From NCBI RefSeq assembly GCF_029168945.1, contig NC_083601.1:38305660-38369659 (forward strand): a stretch of 64,000 nucleotides of DNA, in the 5' to 3' direction. The DNA comes from Cannabis sativa (lineage: Eukaryota; Streptophyta; Magnoliopsida; Rosales; Cannabaceae). The position numbers and the translations under genes were made by a program. How positions within the stretch are numbered: the stretch's first letter is position 1; the number at the start of each line of letters is the position of its first letter. Shown piece after piece: positions 35,364 through 46,890 of this stretch. The notes under the pieces were generated by a model. The model saw only the letters and a list, made by a program, of their open reading frames with translations. It had not been told where the DNA came from and did not search any database.

Positions 35364-35640
35364 TAGGGGTGTGCATAAATCGATCCAATCCAATAAGAAT
35401 TGACCGCCAAACATTAGATATTCAATTGTGACCAGATCAAATTGGATGTTATTTTTAAATATCCAATTGCATCATATCGGATGGTGGATGGGGTGTCCAA
35501 AAATCCAATACATCTAACATCCAATCAAATTAATTAGTATTTTTATTTAGTTTAGATAAGTAATTGAATTTTATATTATTATACGTAAAATCTCTATATA
35601 TATAAAAGTTAATGACCTAATTCTATAATACACTCCTTAA
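35364..35640. mobile_element. Probable hAT-like element end
   Basis: TAGGGGTGTGCATAAATCGATCC at 35364 is the kind of terminus (TAGGG-TG-) seen in many plant hAT elements, followed by repeated ATCCAAT motifs in direct and inverted form (CCAATCCAAT, ATTGGATG, GGATGGTGGATGG). The right end was not found. Confidence 0.4.
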
Positions 35641-35995
35641 GGGATGCACCAATATATTTGTATCCGTTTTAGTATCCGAAATAATTTTTTCTCATAGTCA
35701 TGTAAATTATAGTTATTTAAGACATCTTGCAAAAGTTTAACACACCGAAAACTACGTTCAAACAGTGTATTACACGCGTGACTATTTTATTTTATACGCG
35801 TATAAAATAAATTGTTTGAACATTATTTTCTATATTGTAAATTATTTCGAATTTTTCAAAATTTTGTACGATATCTTAAATAGCTACAACATACATGAAT
35901 ATGGAAAAAAAAAATAGACTAAAATTTTTTTTTAGGATGCTGAAACAAGTAGAAGGTGTATCACTACATTTTTTTTAAGAGAGTACATTGTAGAA
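35640..35995. mobile_element. Palindromic MITE-like element, family P, best copy
   Basis: The left arm (GGGATGCACCAATATATTTG, later TCATGTAAATTATAGTTATTTAAGAC) is an inverted partner of the right arm (GATATCTTAAATAGCTACAAC-ATACATGA, then GGTGTATCACTACA). Near the centre are ACACGCGTGACTATT and ATACGCGTATAAAATAA. This is the most complete member and shows the full-length inverted symmetry. Confidence 0.6.
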
Positions 35996-36104
35996 TCACT
36001 TTTATTTTACTGTTCTTTTAAGCTTGTTGCTATAGGAAAATACTATGATTATTTCTTTTATAATAATACAAATTATTTTTTTTTGTTGTTTCAAAACAAT
36101 ATTA

Positions 36105-36490
36105 TTTTTTTTTAATAATAATGAAATTTCATTAAATTAAATCTTCCAAAACAAAGGAAGCAATTACAGTAGATAACTCAACACTACTAAAAACACGGTC
36201 AACCTCAATAAGAGAAGATTGCGCCAAAGAATGCGCAACCTTATTAGCAGACCGCTTAATAAAGTTAAAAGAAACATCAATAATAGAGGCTAGCTAACAA
36301 AGCCTTACACTCTAAAATTATATGACCATAAGGAGAGGCCATATCTTTATTTTCTTGAAGATCCAACACAACTCTACGACAATCCGACCCCATTATCACA
36401 CTAGGCCAATCGTTGTCTTTGATCCAACTCAGGGCCTCTTTTATTCCAACGGCTTCCACTTCATGAGGTTGTAAATCTCCATAAAAAAAA
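36105..36490 (-). pseudogene. 3' end of a LINE-type retrotransposon RNase H (RVT_3) domain
   Basis: The minus strand reads HEVEAVGIKEALSWIKDNDW, then VIMGSDCRRVVLDLQ, and after a frameshift near 36290 IDVSFNFIKRSANKVAHSLA, the end of the plant RVT_3 RNase H-like domain. A run of A on the minus strand follows at about 36105-36115, like a LINE tail. Truncated at the 5' side and frameshifted, so it is dead. Confidence 0.72.
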
Positions 36491-36698
36491 CTGTAAAAAA
36501 ACAAAAGGTAAGTGTTAATCAAAAGGAACAGAAGAAGGTTTGAAGACAAATTTGTGAAAGATTAAAGAAGGTAAAATGTAGATGAATAATATTATTGGGA
36601 GGGCAGAGATGTTGTTAATTTCAGTTACAAGGAATAAATAGGTGGACGAAAGGATTGACGAAGAAGCAGTCCCAAATTCCCAACAGAATAATAACAAA

Positions 36699-38829
36699 AT
36701 GTTTGGAGTTGAAGCCAATTGCAGGTTCATATGGGTTCAATCTCCCATTATTTCCAGACCCAAAATTTGTTTACTGAAAACGAAATCAAATCCCTACTTA
36801 CGGTTGGATTTCGATTTGCGCAAAACCCACTATTCCTCTGCCCTCTCATCCCCATTTGCTTTGCATTTCACTCTTCCCAAAAACAATGCAACTCAGACCC
36901 ATTTCATCATTAGTGCTTCATCATCTTCAGGTGAATTGAATTGAGCTCTCACGTTTTCCTTTCTACTTCTGTCTTTGTTTCCTATACATTGTTTACTCTA
37001 GTTACGCATGGTTAATTTCTGGACTTTCTTTACATTTCTTATGTTTTGCCTGAATACACTGACCATGTTGAAGTTGAAGTCATTCACCGATTCCATAAGT
37101 GTAAATTGGACATTTGGGTTTTAGTTTTAGGAGTTAAGTTGCAATTTTTATGATAGAGAAGTAAATGATCCATGATTTTACAAGTTCTACGCATAGTTTC
37201 TCGTTTTCTTTTTCTTCTCTGAGAAAATTTCCAATTATTATGGAATTGTATGGACGGGATACTTTGTTGAATTGCGAGAAAAATTAACAATGAAACTTTT
37301 GACTAGTGAAAAAGTAAGGGCTTCCTAAGATTTGTTATCTAGTTGGTAGTGGAGAATTAAGGAGAGCTGAATTTGTTCCTATAGTGGGACACTTACAGGG
37401 GAAATAATACTGTATCACAAAAGTATTAACATGTTTTATGATTTAAACCTTTCCATGTCTGCAGTTGGAAGTGTAGAATACACTGAGGAGCCTTCTACCA
37501 AAGTAAAATTTCAGAAAACTTTGAATTTGCCAGGTTGCTCAAGTTCTTTGTCATTGCTTGGAACAGGTTAGTTTCTACAATATATCGCATTGCATTCTGT
37601 TAATGAATTTTTATAAATTGAGATCCAGGGTCAATGTAGTTTAGTAGTGTTTCTATTTATTGTGAAAGGAATTGAATGTCTTGTTAGTAAGGTGCAGTTG
37701 CTTCACTTATTTTGTTTATCAAGAACACCATACAGTAATGTCTTTATATGTTGCAATATATTTTACTTAAAGCGATTGATGTCACTTTCATACAACTAAG
37801 ACAGTTTCAATGTTTCATATTCCTATACTGAGATTGTTACATTCCAATATTTCTAATGTTGTTTCTCCTTTTTCCTTTTTTGAAGACTCTGTGGCATTAT
37901 AGCTAATGTGACTACAATTTCAGGAGTCAGGGAAAAGGTTTTTGCAATTGTTGGCGTTAAAGTCTATGCTGCTGGCCTTTATATAAACCCTGACGTTCTT
38001 AGTGAACTAGACTCGTGGAAAGGACGTTCAGTTGCTGAACTTCAAGAGGATTCGTCTTTGTTCAGCTCAATTTTTCAAGGTAATAAGGAAATGAAAATGT
38101 GTACGATGGAGGGAGGAATAGAGTGATGGTAATTGTTGAGATATATTTTTATTGATCCAGCTCATTTGAAGAGAGAGAGAGAGAGAGGGATTAGAAGACA
38201 TTTGAAACATAATTTTTTTTTGAATGCAGCTCCTTTGGAAAAATCATTACAGATTGTTCTTGTTAGAGACATAGATGGTAAAACATTCTGGGATGCCTTG
38301 GATGGTGCCATTTCTCCAAGAATCAAATCACCAACTCCTGCTGATGAATCTGCGCAGCTCACATTTCGTAGTATCTTCCAAGGACGACCTCTTAAAAAAG
38401 GAACTTGCATTTATTTGAGTTGGCTAAACCCGTCCAAAATGATCGTAAGTCTGATTCTAGCAGTCACATGATTAATGATTTTTCTCTTCAAGTATCTACC
38501 AGAATATGCACTTAATGATTTTCATTTCTTTTTGTCATTTTCTATTTTGTTTCCTTTTTGCAATTTTGACCTTCTGTTTTGTTACAAAGGAAATTTATTT
38601 ATCATGGACTAAACACTTAATTTCTACCTCATCTGCATTCTCATCTTATTATGTTATTTGTGATTTTCAGGTTTCTGTTTCAACAGGTGGGCTTCCATCT
38701 AGTGTGGATGCTACAGTTGAATCAGGAAATGTAAGTTCTTCTCTCTTTGATGTATTCTTTGGAGATGTTCCAGTTTCTCCTTCCTTGAAAGCTTCGGTCA
38801 CCAACGGGATCGCGACAATCCTCAAGTAG
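36699..38829 (+). CDS. FAP3: Plastid fatty-acid-binding protein, chalcone-isomerase fold
   Basis: FAP proteins share the chalcone isomerase fold but bind fatty acids in the plastid stroma and are not flavonoid enzymes. Five exons join in frame: 36699-36930, 37465-37566, 37924-38079, 38230-38444 and 38671-38829, giving 287 residues. The first 75 or so residues are rich in basic and hydroxylated residues and form a plausible transit peptide ending near [10 protein letters not shown]. Visible: [41 protein letters not shown] (fold core with the conserved Arg); [22 protein letters not shown]; and the C-terminal [17 protein letters not shown]. An in-frame upstream ATG exists at 36642; 36699 was chosen because the protein then resembles FAP3 from its first residues. 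It is the only gene besides the P450 on the plus strand. Confidence 0.92.
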
Positions 38830-39606
38830 TTTTCGTCAGTAAAGTTCTTAAAAATAATTATGTGTCCGGCAAATTTCACTTCATTCAATATGTGTTTGTA
38901 TGATCACCACTCCAGTCTTCATTCTCTTTTTTTGTGTCTATGAATGTACCTTGGACTTGACCTAGGATATGTAGCATACTTCCAATGATAATTCATGAAA
39001 ATTAAAACAGAAACGGGTAAACCCTCAGTACTACAGTTTCTAACAGACTTGCGTTATAAGATCTCTTATCTATCAACTTCCAACTTAACCTTGTTTATAG
39101 GAAATTTAATCTGTCTTTTGACATGAGTGGTGATTAGGTGAATGCTAACTTCTTTGCCAGCTACTATACCATTCCCCAGGAAGATTAGAATGCATCCTAT
39201 GAAAGCAATATCCATGGCCATTATAGATGCAATCTAAGCTCTAGTATCTATGCCTTAATCGGAGGGTGTAGAGATTCGTTTCAGAGACTCTGCCATGGAG
39301 TAATTTTAGTTACTATGCATTTTTTTAATAACAATTGTGAAATCAGTTGAGTTTACACATTTTTTAATAACTCTCTCGCACTTGCAGTTCTCAAATTTGT
39401 GACAATCATACAACTTTCTTGTATGATTTTGTCTAGATTACTAAACCTATAAATTTCGTTACCCTTTTGGCAAAAATTCAGTGATAATGATTACATTTAT
39501 TTATTTATTTTTGGTGGGGTTTAACGATTGGTTTTGCTGATGTGACTGAAGAAAATAAAATTCAATAAATGGCAAAAATAATAAATTAATAAATAAAATA
39601 AGTATA
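38830..39606. other. Convergent 3' spacer between FAP3 and the kinase
   Basis: The two genes point towards each other, so this is 3' untranslated and spacer DNA. No repeat with defined ends and no frame of interest was seen. Confidence 0.45.
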
Positions 39607-41291
39607 TTATAGCTCTGCTTTTTTAACTTGTTCAAGCATCTTGACAATGTCAGCCATGGAAGGCCTCTTATATGGTTCTGGCTCAAGGCACATTAATGCA
39701 ATATTGAATGTACTGTTGATCTCCTCAACTGGGAAATCGTCTAGGTTTCTGTCAAGTACAAGCTCTTCCCTTTTCTCCTGAACAACTGTCTTCACCTGAC
39801 TCCAACAAATAACAGGTTAAGTTAAACACAACAATTAGGAAGAATAATCTCTCTTATAACCACTCGATGATATCTACAACTGAGATGAAATATAGCAGAT
39901 ATCAAACATTGCATAATAATCAGACGTTTGAAAGAAAATAAAATCTGAATCATTCTTTCAATTAACATTTTAGTCACTAGAAAGTGTTTTGAGTTCAGTT
40001 CTCACCCATGTTACAAGCTTGGTTCCTTCCTCAATAAACGCTTCATCTGTTGGCCTCTTTCCAGTTAAGAGCTCTAGTAAAACGACACCGAAGCTGTAAA
40101 CATCCCCTTTTGCTGTTGCTCTTCCTGTGTCAAAATATTCTGCAGACCAAACCAACAAACAGTTAAGCTTATCATACATGTACTTGGCAAAAAAGAAAGT
40201 GGAATTAGTGACTCAAGAGAAGTTCACATTGTTTTTCTACCAGGAGCTAAATATCCAAATGTTCCAGCTACAAATGTTGAAACATGAGTCTTATCCGGTT
40301 CCATCAGCGTGGCTAGTCCGAAATCTGAAACTCGAGCCTCCATGTTTTGATCCAGTAAAATGTTGCTAGATTTGATGTCTCTATGGATTATATGAGGGAT
40401 GCAATCATGATGGAGGTATGCAATTCCTCTTGCAGCACCTAGTGCTATTTTGTATCTGGATGGCCAATCCAAATTCTTCTTGTTCATAGCTTTCCCTGCA
40501 TTACATTACAGGCTCTAATAAGCTTAACTCTTGGGATCATCACTTATCTAACAATGTATACCAGAGCAGATTATTATCTTTAGTTAAAATCTACGCAACT
40601 TAACTTGAATTACAAGTAAAACTATGAGAAGAAAAGAAGTGGTATAGCATGGTTTGGCTTGAATCTTCAATGTATCTTTTTTTTTTGTTTTGAGAGAGAG
40701 AGAGATACTGCATACCATGTAGAAATGAATCCAAGCTTCCATTAGGCATTAGTTCATAAATAAGAAGATTGTAATGAGAAGCTGTGCAGTATCCATGGAG
40801 ATTGACAATATTCCTATGCTTAATGTCTCCCATTGCTTCCAATTCTCTCTCAAAACCTCTATCTCTTTCGTCATTTGCTCCTTTGTTGAGTCTTTTCACA
40901 GCATAGGCTGTGGACTCATCTATCATCACTTTATAAACTGTCCCATAGCCTCCACGTCCAATTATGTCCTTGTTGCTAAGTCTAAGTGTTTTCTTAAACA
41001 ATGCATTTGATTTTTGAGACTCCTTTGTTGAAGACCTAAACATAACAATTTTCCCACCTAAAAAAACAAGCCTTTCATAACCACATCAAGCTTATTATAC
41101 ATAATATTTATTGAAAAAAACTTTGATAACTTCATGTCAATTCTATATGTACCTGAGAGTCCATCTTCATACACCCTTTGCTTTCTTTTCCATCTCTTAT
41201 AGAGCAGTATTGAGATGACAATCTTTGATATAACAAAGGCGACGACAGAGATCGTTATGTAGAATGCTATCAGTACTGGAGGATTTCCCAT
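39607..41291 (-). CDS. Receptor-like Ser/Thr kinase without an ectodomain
   Basis: A membrane-anchored kinase of the LRR-RLK type that has lost the leucine-rich repeats. Five exons join in frame: 41291-41153, 41057-40716, 40495-40241, 40139-40006 and 39795-39607, giving 352 residues. Visible: about 8 residues, then one transmembrane helix (about 9-31), a basic stop-transfer KRWKRKQR, and a full kinase domain: P-loop [10 protein letters not shown] (80-89), AVK Lys101, HRD (198-200) as [11 protein letters not shown] (218-220), APE at 244-246 and [24 protein letters not shown]. All catalytic residues are intact. RD-type kinase. It matches Arabidopsis At1g78530 in architecture and length. An upstream in-frame ATG at 41390 exists but adds no signal-like sequence. 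Its ligand-sensing partner, if any, must be another protein. Confidence 0.92.
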
Positions 41292-43344
41292 CTGTTTTTT
41301 ATCAAACTGAGATTGAAATTTGGACAAGTTTGGTATGAAAAGAGCTAAATGTAGTGCACTTTCTGTCCAGTTGTTTAATATAAAACACATGGAGAAGTTG
41401 AAAATTGACCGACATCTGAATTACTTGATAAACTCCTATTGCATCTATAGATATAAGAATAGTAATTAAGAAAGACATCATCAATCACTACTTGAAATCT
41501 CCATTATTTTCTGGAAATGAAACAATATATACATATATATTTAAAAAGGAAAAAAAAAAAGATAAAGTAGAGTTGAAAACAGATCACTAACCTTTAAATT
41601 AGTTGAAGAAAGGAGAGGAATCAGATGAGGAAGAAACTAAAGAGAGAAAGTTGCTAAAGCCAAAGGTATTGATAAGTGGTGTCTCAGAAAAATCAAATTA
41701 GGTGGCGGGTCATTATTAGTTTATCTTATGTAGCTGTCCACATTTTGTTGGCATGTTTTTTTTTTCATTAATTTTCATCCGAGTTCAACTGACTCACATG
41801 AGATAGTGACCCCAGAGATGGGATCAAAATGTTGTCTTCTTTCATAGGTGTATGTGTATAATGTAACATACATTATAAACTACACATTATTATTGGTTAA
41901 TTACTAAGGAAACCCGTGAATTTTTGTTACGATGGATTATGAGCCAGCACTGTTTTGAATACGTGTGGTAACTCACACGAGTCCTTCGTGAAGCCCCACG
42001 CAATGATTTATCTGAAATATTATATTATAAGTATACACAGTTAACATTGTACCTATATATTATTATAAGACAATAGTTGTAACTTGTTGTGGTTGAGGTT
42101 TAGCCGACTAGATTTTCTTTTAAAAAAATAGTCTTGCAGTATATAAAAGTTGTGTTTCTTAAACAATTAACTGTATCATTCGGGTCTTAAAAACATTATT
42201 ATTTATTTTCCTTAAAAAAAAAAAGAAAAGAAAAGATGGTGGCATGCGCCTTGTGAATGCCATCTTCTGTACCCATATATTCTGCAGTTGCACCACTTGG
42301 CAATCATTATATTTGTGTTGAAGTAACTGGCTTTGCGAAACTTTACTTATAAGATTGAAGCTGCGTACTTATTTCTGTTCTCATATTATGTGGTCATTTC
42401 TTTCTCCCAACTGGCTTAATGTGAAAGAAAATTAGTGAGAATTGCTTAGTCAAAGACTCAAAAGGCTCTTTTGAGAGTTAAAAATTGAAAAGTTTGGCAT
42501 TGTTTATTTTTATTATTTTGAAGAAAGTGATATAGTATTGATATATGGCGAAACCCACTAATACACATGCGAATCAAACACATGATTAAAAACTGATTAT
42601 GGCCAAAGACAAACAGTTAGCCAAGGCCAATTTTGCTAATGAATGAGCCCTGTTACACACAATGCAGATTGAAATCAAAATTAGCCATAAATTAATTCGA
42701 AAAAATTAAAGCTTTTGCAGATTGAAATCACATCTTGTTTATTGTACATTAATATAAAAAATTAAATTAATTTTCTCAACTTTTGCTTGATTAATTTGTT
42801 TTATTTTTAATCATGGTTTATCTTTTATATTTTTTTTGTTTTCTTTCAACTATGAATGTTTCCATACATTTCCAAAAATAGAAAATCTTTGAAAGGACAC
42901 GGGATATCTTGGTTTCGCTATGGTGGTGATGATTAACATCTTGAAAATGTCATGAACAAAGAATTGATTTTTCTTAGTATTATTAGACAAAATACAGTAC
43001 AATATATTAATAAAATGTTTAAAATTATTGGAAGACTCAATTCAAAAAGGTGATATGGGGTGGTTGAATTTATCATGATCATGCCTATCCGAGTATTCAC
43101 TGACTACTGAAGTCTTTCATGGTCCTGGCCTCACTTATCATTTCTTCAGGCTCTAGATTTCAGCATAAGCAAACAAGAGGAAGCACATATTTGAATTTTC
43201 TACTTATGCTTGACAAGTCTCTTCATTATTCAAAGTCATGAGAGAGCTATGCCCATCCTCAGTCAGGGGCGAGCTTGTTTTGTAGTAAATTTGATCAATC
43301 TCTCAGTTTCAAGAGGACAATGTATGTAAAGATTCTTGGTCTGG
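41292..43344. other. Intergenic DNA between kinase promoter and PPR 3' end
   Basis: Probably includes a 5'-leader intron of the kinase (a short unconserved segment ends near 41600), but this was not resolved. No repeat with defined ends was recognised. Confidence 0.4.
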
Positions 43345-45132
43345 TTAAAAATCATGGCACAGAAGTTCAGCTTCTGGCACATGTTTCATAAATCTCATTT
43401 CATGATCCAACTTATCCAGAAAATGAAGAATAGCTTTATGTTGATGGTGGCTGTTATCTTCCATCAGAAAATAATGAAAGTTTCCTTTCACTTCCACGGC
43501 ACTATAGCCAGGTATTTTCTTTATTCCAGAATGTTTCATGATGTTTTTCAAATCAGCTACTTCATTCCAATTATTTTCTTTGGCATAGAAGTTTGAGATC
43601 AAAGCATAAACTCCCAAGTCATCTGGGTTCAGCATAAGTATATTTTTTGCAGCAATTTCTCCGACTAACAACTTCCCATGATTGTAACAACCTGCAAGGA
43701 GAGCAACCCATATGGGAAGCCCAGGTTCAGTATCCATGGAACATATTAGCTGATAAGCCTCTTCGACTTGCCCTGCTCGAGCTAAAAGATCAACCATACA
43801 AAGATAATGTTTTTCCCCTGGTTGAATCTTGAAATCATTTTGCATAAGATGAAACCATTTTAGTCCTTCTTCTACAAGACCTGAGTGACTAAAGGCCGAA
43901 AGAAGTGAAACAAAAGTTGTGTGGTCGGGGTTTAAATTTTCTGCCATCTTGAGGAAGAGCAGTAAAGCTTCTCTTCCCAGTCCATGAATTCCATAGCCTG
44001 TAATCATTGCATTCCAAAATATCAAGTCTTTAGTCTTTGTCTTATCAAATACAGCACGAGCATAGGAAACAGATCCACACTTTGAGTACATGTCAATTAC
44101 AGCAGTGCCTGAAACTTGATCAAATCCAAGCCTTTTGACAATATACCCATGTATAGATTTACCCAATTTCAAAAAACCAAGTTGAGCACAAGAGAGAAGT
44201 GCACTCACTAGAGACACAAATTCTGGATTAAAACCACTACTTTGCATTTCTACCAACATTTTAAGAGCATCCACAGCAAAACCATTTTGAGCATAACCAG
44301 AAATCAAAGCACCCCAAGAGACGACATTCTTATGAGTCATCCTTTTAAATAATAAACAAGCTGAATCCAAATTTCCAAACTTAGTATACATATCAACAAG
44401 GCTGGTTTGAAGTACTACATCCAAAGGCTGATCTCTCCTAATCAAATGCCCGTGAATAGAAAGCCCCAGTTTTGAGTTACCAAGGCTCACACAAGCCTGT
44501 ATCAACCCCAACATGACAACCCCATCAGCTTCAACACCCCCTTTTTGCATTCGCCTATAAATATCAACGGCTTTTAATGGCTTCCCACTTCGGACAAACC
44601 CACTTATCATGGATGTCCAACAAACAAGATCCCTTTTTGGCATTTCATCGAACAAGGTCGCTGCATCATCTATCTTCCCACACTTTGCATACAAGTTCAA
44701 AACAGATGAACCCACAAAAGCATCATACTTGTAGCCATATTCTATGGCCTTAAACCAAATTTCTTCACCTAATCTAAGATCCAACAAGCACGCACACGAC
44801 TTAAGAGCGACCGTAAAACTAGAGCTATCTGGCCTAACACCTTCGGCGATCATCTGACGATGTAACCTTAGGACTTCATTAGAGTTGTGCTCTCGAGAAT
44901 AAGCAATGATCATGGCATTCCACACATCTACACCTCGTTGAGGCATTTTATCGAACAGGCGGCGAGCTGTCACTGTATCAGCAATGCGTGCATAAGATTT
45001 TATAAGCAGGGCATTGAAGTTTCCACGGTGGCCAGACAAAATCATAAGAGCGTGGACCTTAGCTAAGGATTGTTCATCTTCACAAGATAAGATAAGAGAC
45101 CTTAAGCCCTTTGTCCATGGAATCAACCGCAT
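43345..45132 (-). CDS. Pentatricopeptide repeat protein, PLS class with E-type C-terminus
   Basis: PLS-class PPR proteins bind specific organelle RNAs, mostly to direct C-to-U editing or processing. This is a single 595-codon exon, as usual for the family. Tandem 31-36-residue repeats are clear throughout: DVWNAMIIAYSR, DLVCWTSMISGFVRSGK, NVVSWGALISGYAQNG and DLIFWNAMITGYG mark successive motifs, with VDMYTKFGNLDSA- and IDMYSKCGSVSYA-type neighbours. After the repeats comes an E/E+-like tail (PIWVALLAGCYNHGKL, then GYSAVEVKGNFHYF). There is no DYW deaminase domain, so any editing would need a partner. The N-terminus is short and its targeting is unclear. I am reminded of At3g25060, but family members are too alike to be sure. 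Confidence 0.93.
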   Translation of the reverse strand: MRLIPWTKGLRSLILSCEDEQSLAKVHALMILSGHRGNFNALLIKSYARIADTVTARRLFDKMPQRGVDVWNAMIIAYSREHNSNEVLRLHRQMIAEGVRPDSSSFTVALKSCACLLDLRLGEEIWFKAIEYGYKYDAFVGSSVLNLYAKCGKIDDAATLFDEMPKRDLVCWTSMISGFVRSGKPLKAVDIYRRMQKGGVEADGVVMLGLIQACVSLGNSKLGLSIHGHLIRRDQPLDVVLQTSLVDMYTKFGNLDSACLLFKRMTHKNVVSWGALISGYAQNGFAVDALKMLVEMQSSGFNPEFVSLVSALLSCAQLGFLKLGKSIHGYIVKRLGFDQVSGTAVIDMYSKCGSVSYARAVFDKTKTKDLIFWNAMITGYGIHGLGREALLLFLKMAENLNPDHTTFVSLLSAFSHSGLVEEGLKWFHLMQNDFKIQPGEKHYLCMVDLLARAGQVEEAYQLICSMDTEPGLPIWVALLAGCYNHGKLLVGEIAAKNILMLNPDDLGVYALISNFYAKENNWNEVADLKNIMKHSGIKKIPGYSAVEVKGNFHYFLMEDNSHHQHKAILHFLDKLDHEMRFMKHVPEAELLCHDF

Positions 45133-45470
45133 TTAGCTTTTTATTGCTTGGGGAGCAAATAACAACACATATACCCTCCTGAAGTGAAGAGTTGTAGTAT
45201 GTATGGCAGTTGAAGAATGAGCTAAAACTTCATAGAAGCTGATAAACTGAAAACCCATGAACAAAAGTGATGTCTTGGATGATTTCTTGATCAAAACCTG
45301 CTATGCCTATCATTATCAAGACCGTGGAACCAGCATATAGTTTTATGCTTTCTTTAATTAGAAATATTTTAACTTGTTAATTTTTTTATTAAGAATTAAA
45401 ATTTAAAAAATTAAAAAAAAAATTACTCTCAAATTTTTTAAACACAAGTGTTTTTCTTAGTCAATATTTT
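45133..45470. other. PPR upstream region
   Basis: The 5' side of the PPR gene, turning AT-rich after 45350. No distinct promoter element was recognised. Confidence 0.35.
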
Positions 45471-45479
45471 AGAGTCTGA

Positions 45480-45950
45480 ATTGACCTAGACTCAAACCGG
45501 ACCAGGATTGTAGCCCCGACCCTGGCCTCAAACCCAGACCCTGGCTCCAAACCCCGGACACAGTCTCGGACCCTAGCCTTAGACCCAGACCTAGACCTAG
45601 ACCCAGACTCGAACTCAAAACCGGACCCAAACCCAACCCCCAGATCTAGAGCCAGCCCTAAGCTAGGACTCGAACTCGAACTTGGACTCTGGCCCTCAAC
45701 CCTGGACATGGACCCCAGTGCCAAACTTGGACCCAGACCCCAACCTCAAACTCGGGATTTAGGTCAGGTTCCTGCTCCAAACTCAAACTTCAGCCCCAAA
45801 CGCGGTCTCAACCTTAGACCCCAACCCAGATTCCAAACCTGGACTCGGATCCCAAACCTAGTCCCGACCCCCGGTCGCAGACTCAAACTTGGACCCCAAC
45901 CTCAAACCCCAGGCCCAGACCTGGGACCCGAACCCAGACCCAAATCCGAC
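45480..45950. repeat. C-rich degenerate short-period repeat island (family R), long copy
   Basis: About 470 bases composed of imperfect ACCCAGACC, CCAAACTTGGAC, CTCGAACTC and TAGACCCAGAC units with a period near 6. GC content jumps sharply at both borders. Long frames exist on both strands simply because stop codons are rare in such sequence; the peptides are Pro/Gly/Ser-rich low complexity. A shorter relative is at 27630-27745. Confidence 0.65.
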
Positions 45951-46624
45951 TTAAAATAAAATAAAAAAATAAACTTTATTTTGAGATAAATAAAATTTTT
46001 AAACTTTAGAGATAAATAAAAATAAACTTTTTATTTTTTTGAGATAAATAAAAATAAAAATAAATCTTATTTTTGAGATAAATAAAAATAAATTTTAGAG
46101 AACACATTTTTTATTTTTTTGTTTTTTTAAAAAAAAAAGGTCATAAAACATATTTTTATTTTTTGAAAATAAAATTTTTAAAAACAAAAATTCTACTCTT
46201 ATTTTTGTGATTAAAAAGTTAAAAAACAAAAAACAAAAAACAAAAAATGTTATTAAACTTGACATAAACACTCAATAATTAAAATAAAAAACTAAGTTAT
46301 GGGAACATTATTCATACGGTAATAAAAAATAAAACACAAATTAACACACCTACGGACTACAGTCAAAGAATAGATTAAAAGAACATAAAAAGAAAAAAAA
46401 ATATTTCTCTACGCCTGAGATGAGATGTAAGTGAGTGAGGGGAAGCAAGTAGGGTTGGCGTCGTGCGAAGGGGCATGAGATGCTCTGCTAAACGAATCCA
46501 TTCATGAGAGAGAAGCTGAGCTTGAGGTGGTGTTGCGAGTGGGGGAAAGCAAGCAGGGCGACATTGGGGGTATGGGTGACAGAGTCTGTGAGCGCCTAAA
46601 AAGAGTTCAGTTTCTAAAAAAAAA
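45951..46624. other. AT-rich spacer with AAATAAA tracts
   Basis: Repeated GAGATAAATAAAAATAAA phrases at about 45980-46100, then unremarkable DNA with a GA-rich segment at 46420-46600. No gene was recognised. Confidence 0.4.
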
Positions 46625-46890
46625 ATAAAAAATTCATTGTTTTCTAATGTAAAATTTTGAAAAATTCGATATAATTTACAAAATAGAAAACAATGTTTAA
46701 ATAATTTATTTCACACGTTGATAAAATAAAATAGACACTTGTACAGCAGATTATTATATTTTGGTGTGTTAAATTTTTCTCAATTTTACAGAATGTCTTA
46801 AATAATTACAACGTACACAATTGTGAAATAAAATATTAGACTAAAATATTCTCTAAAATACCAAAACAAATAAAGTGTATGGTGTACGGT
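46625..46890. mobile_element. Palindromic MITE-like element, family P, partial copy
   Basis: Carries TTTACAAAATAGAAAACA, TTTCACACGTTGATAAAATAAAA and GTCTTAAATAATTACAACGTACA in the same order as the copy at 35640-35995, with an eroded left arm. Confidence 0.5.

Noticed and set aside
36642..36698. Longer FAP3 start at 36642
   Set aside because: It adds an acidic segment (MDERIDEEAV), which is unlike a plastid transit peptide.
41292..41390. Longer N-terminus of the kinase from the ATG at 41390
   Set aside because: The extra residues do not look like a signal peptide or ectodomain, and MGNPPV at 41291 gives the expected length.
43336..43832. Plus-strand frames over the PPR gene
   Set aside because: They are antisense shadows of the 595-codon PPR reading frame.
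45461..45959. Long frames on both strands in the C-rich island
   Set aside because: Low-complexity translations caused by a short-period repeat poor in stop codons; no family similarity and no splice context.
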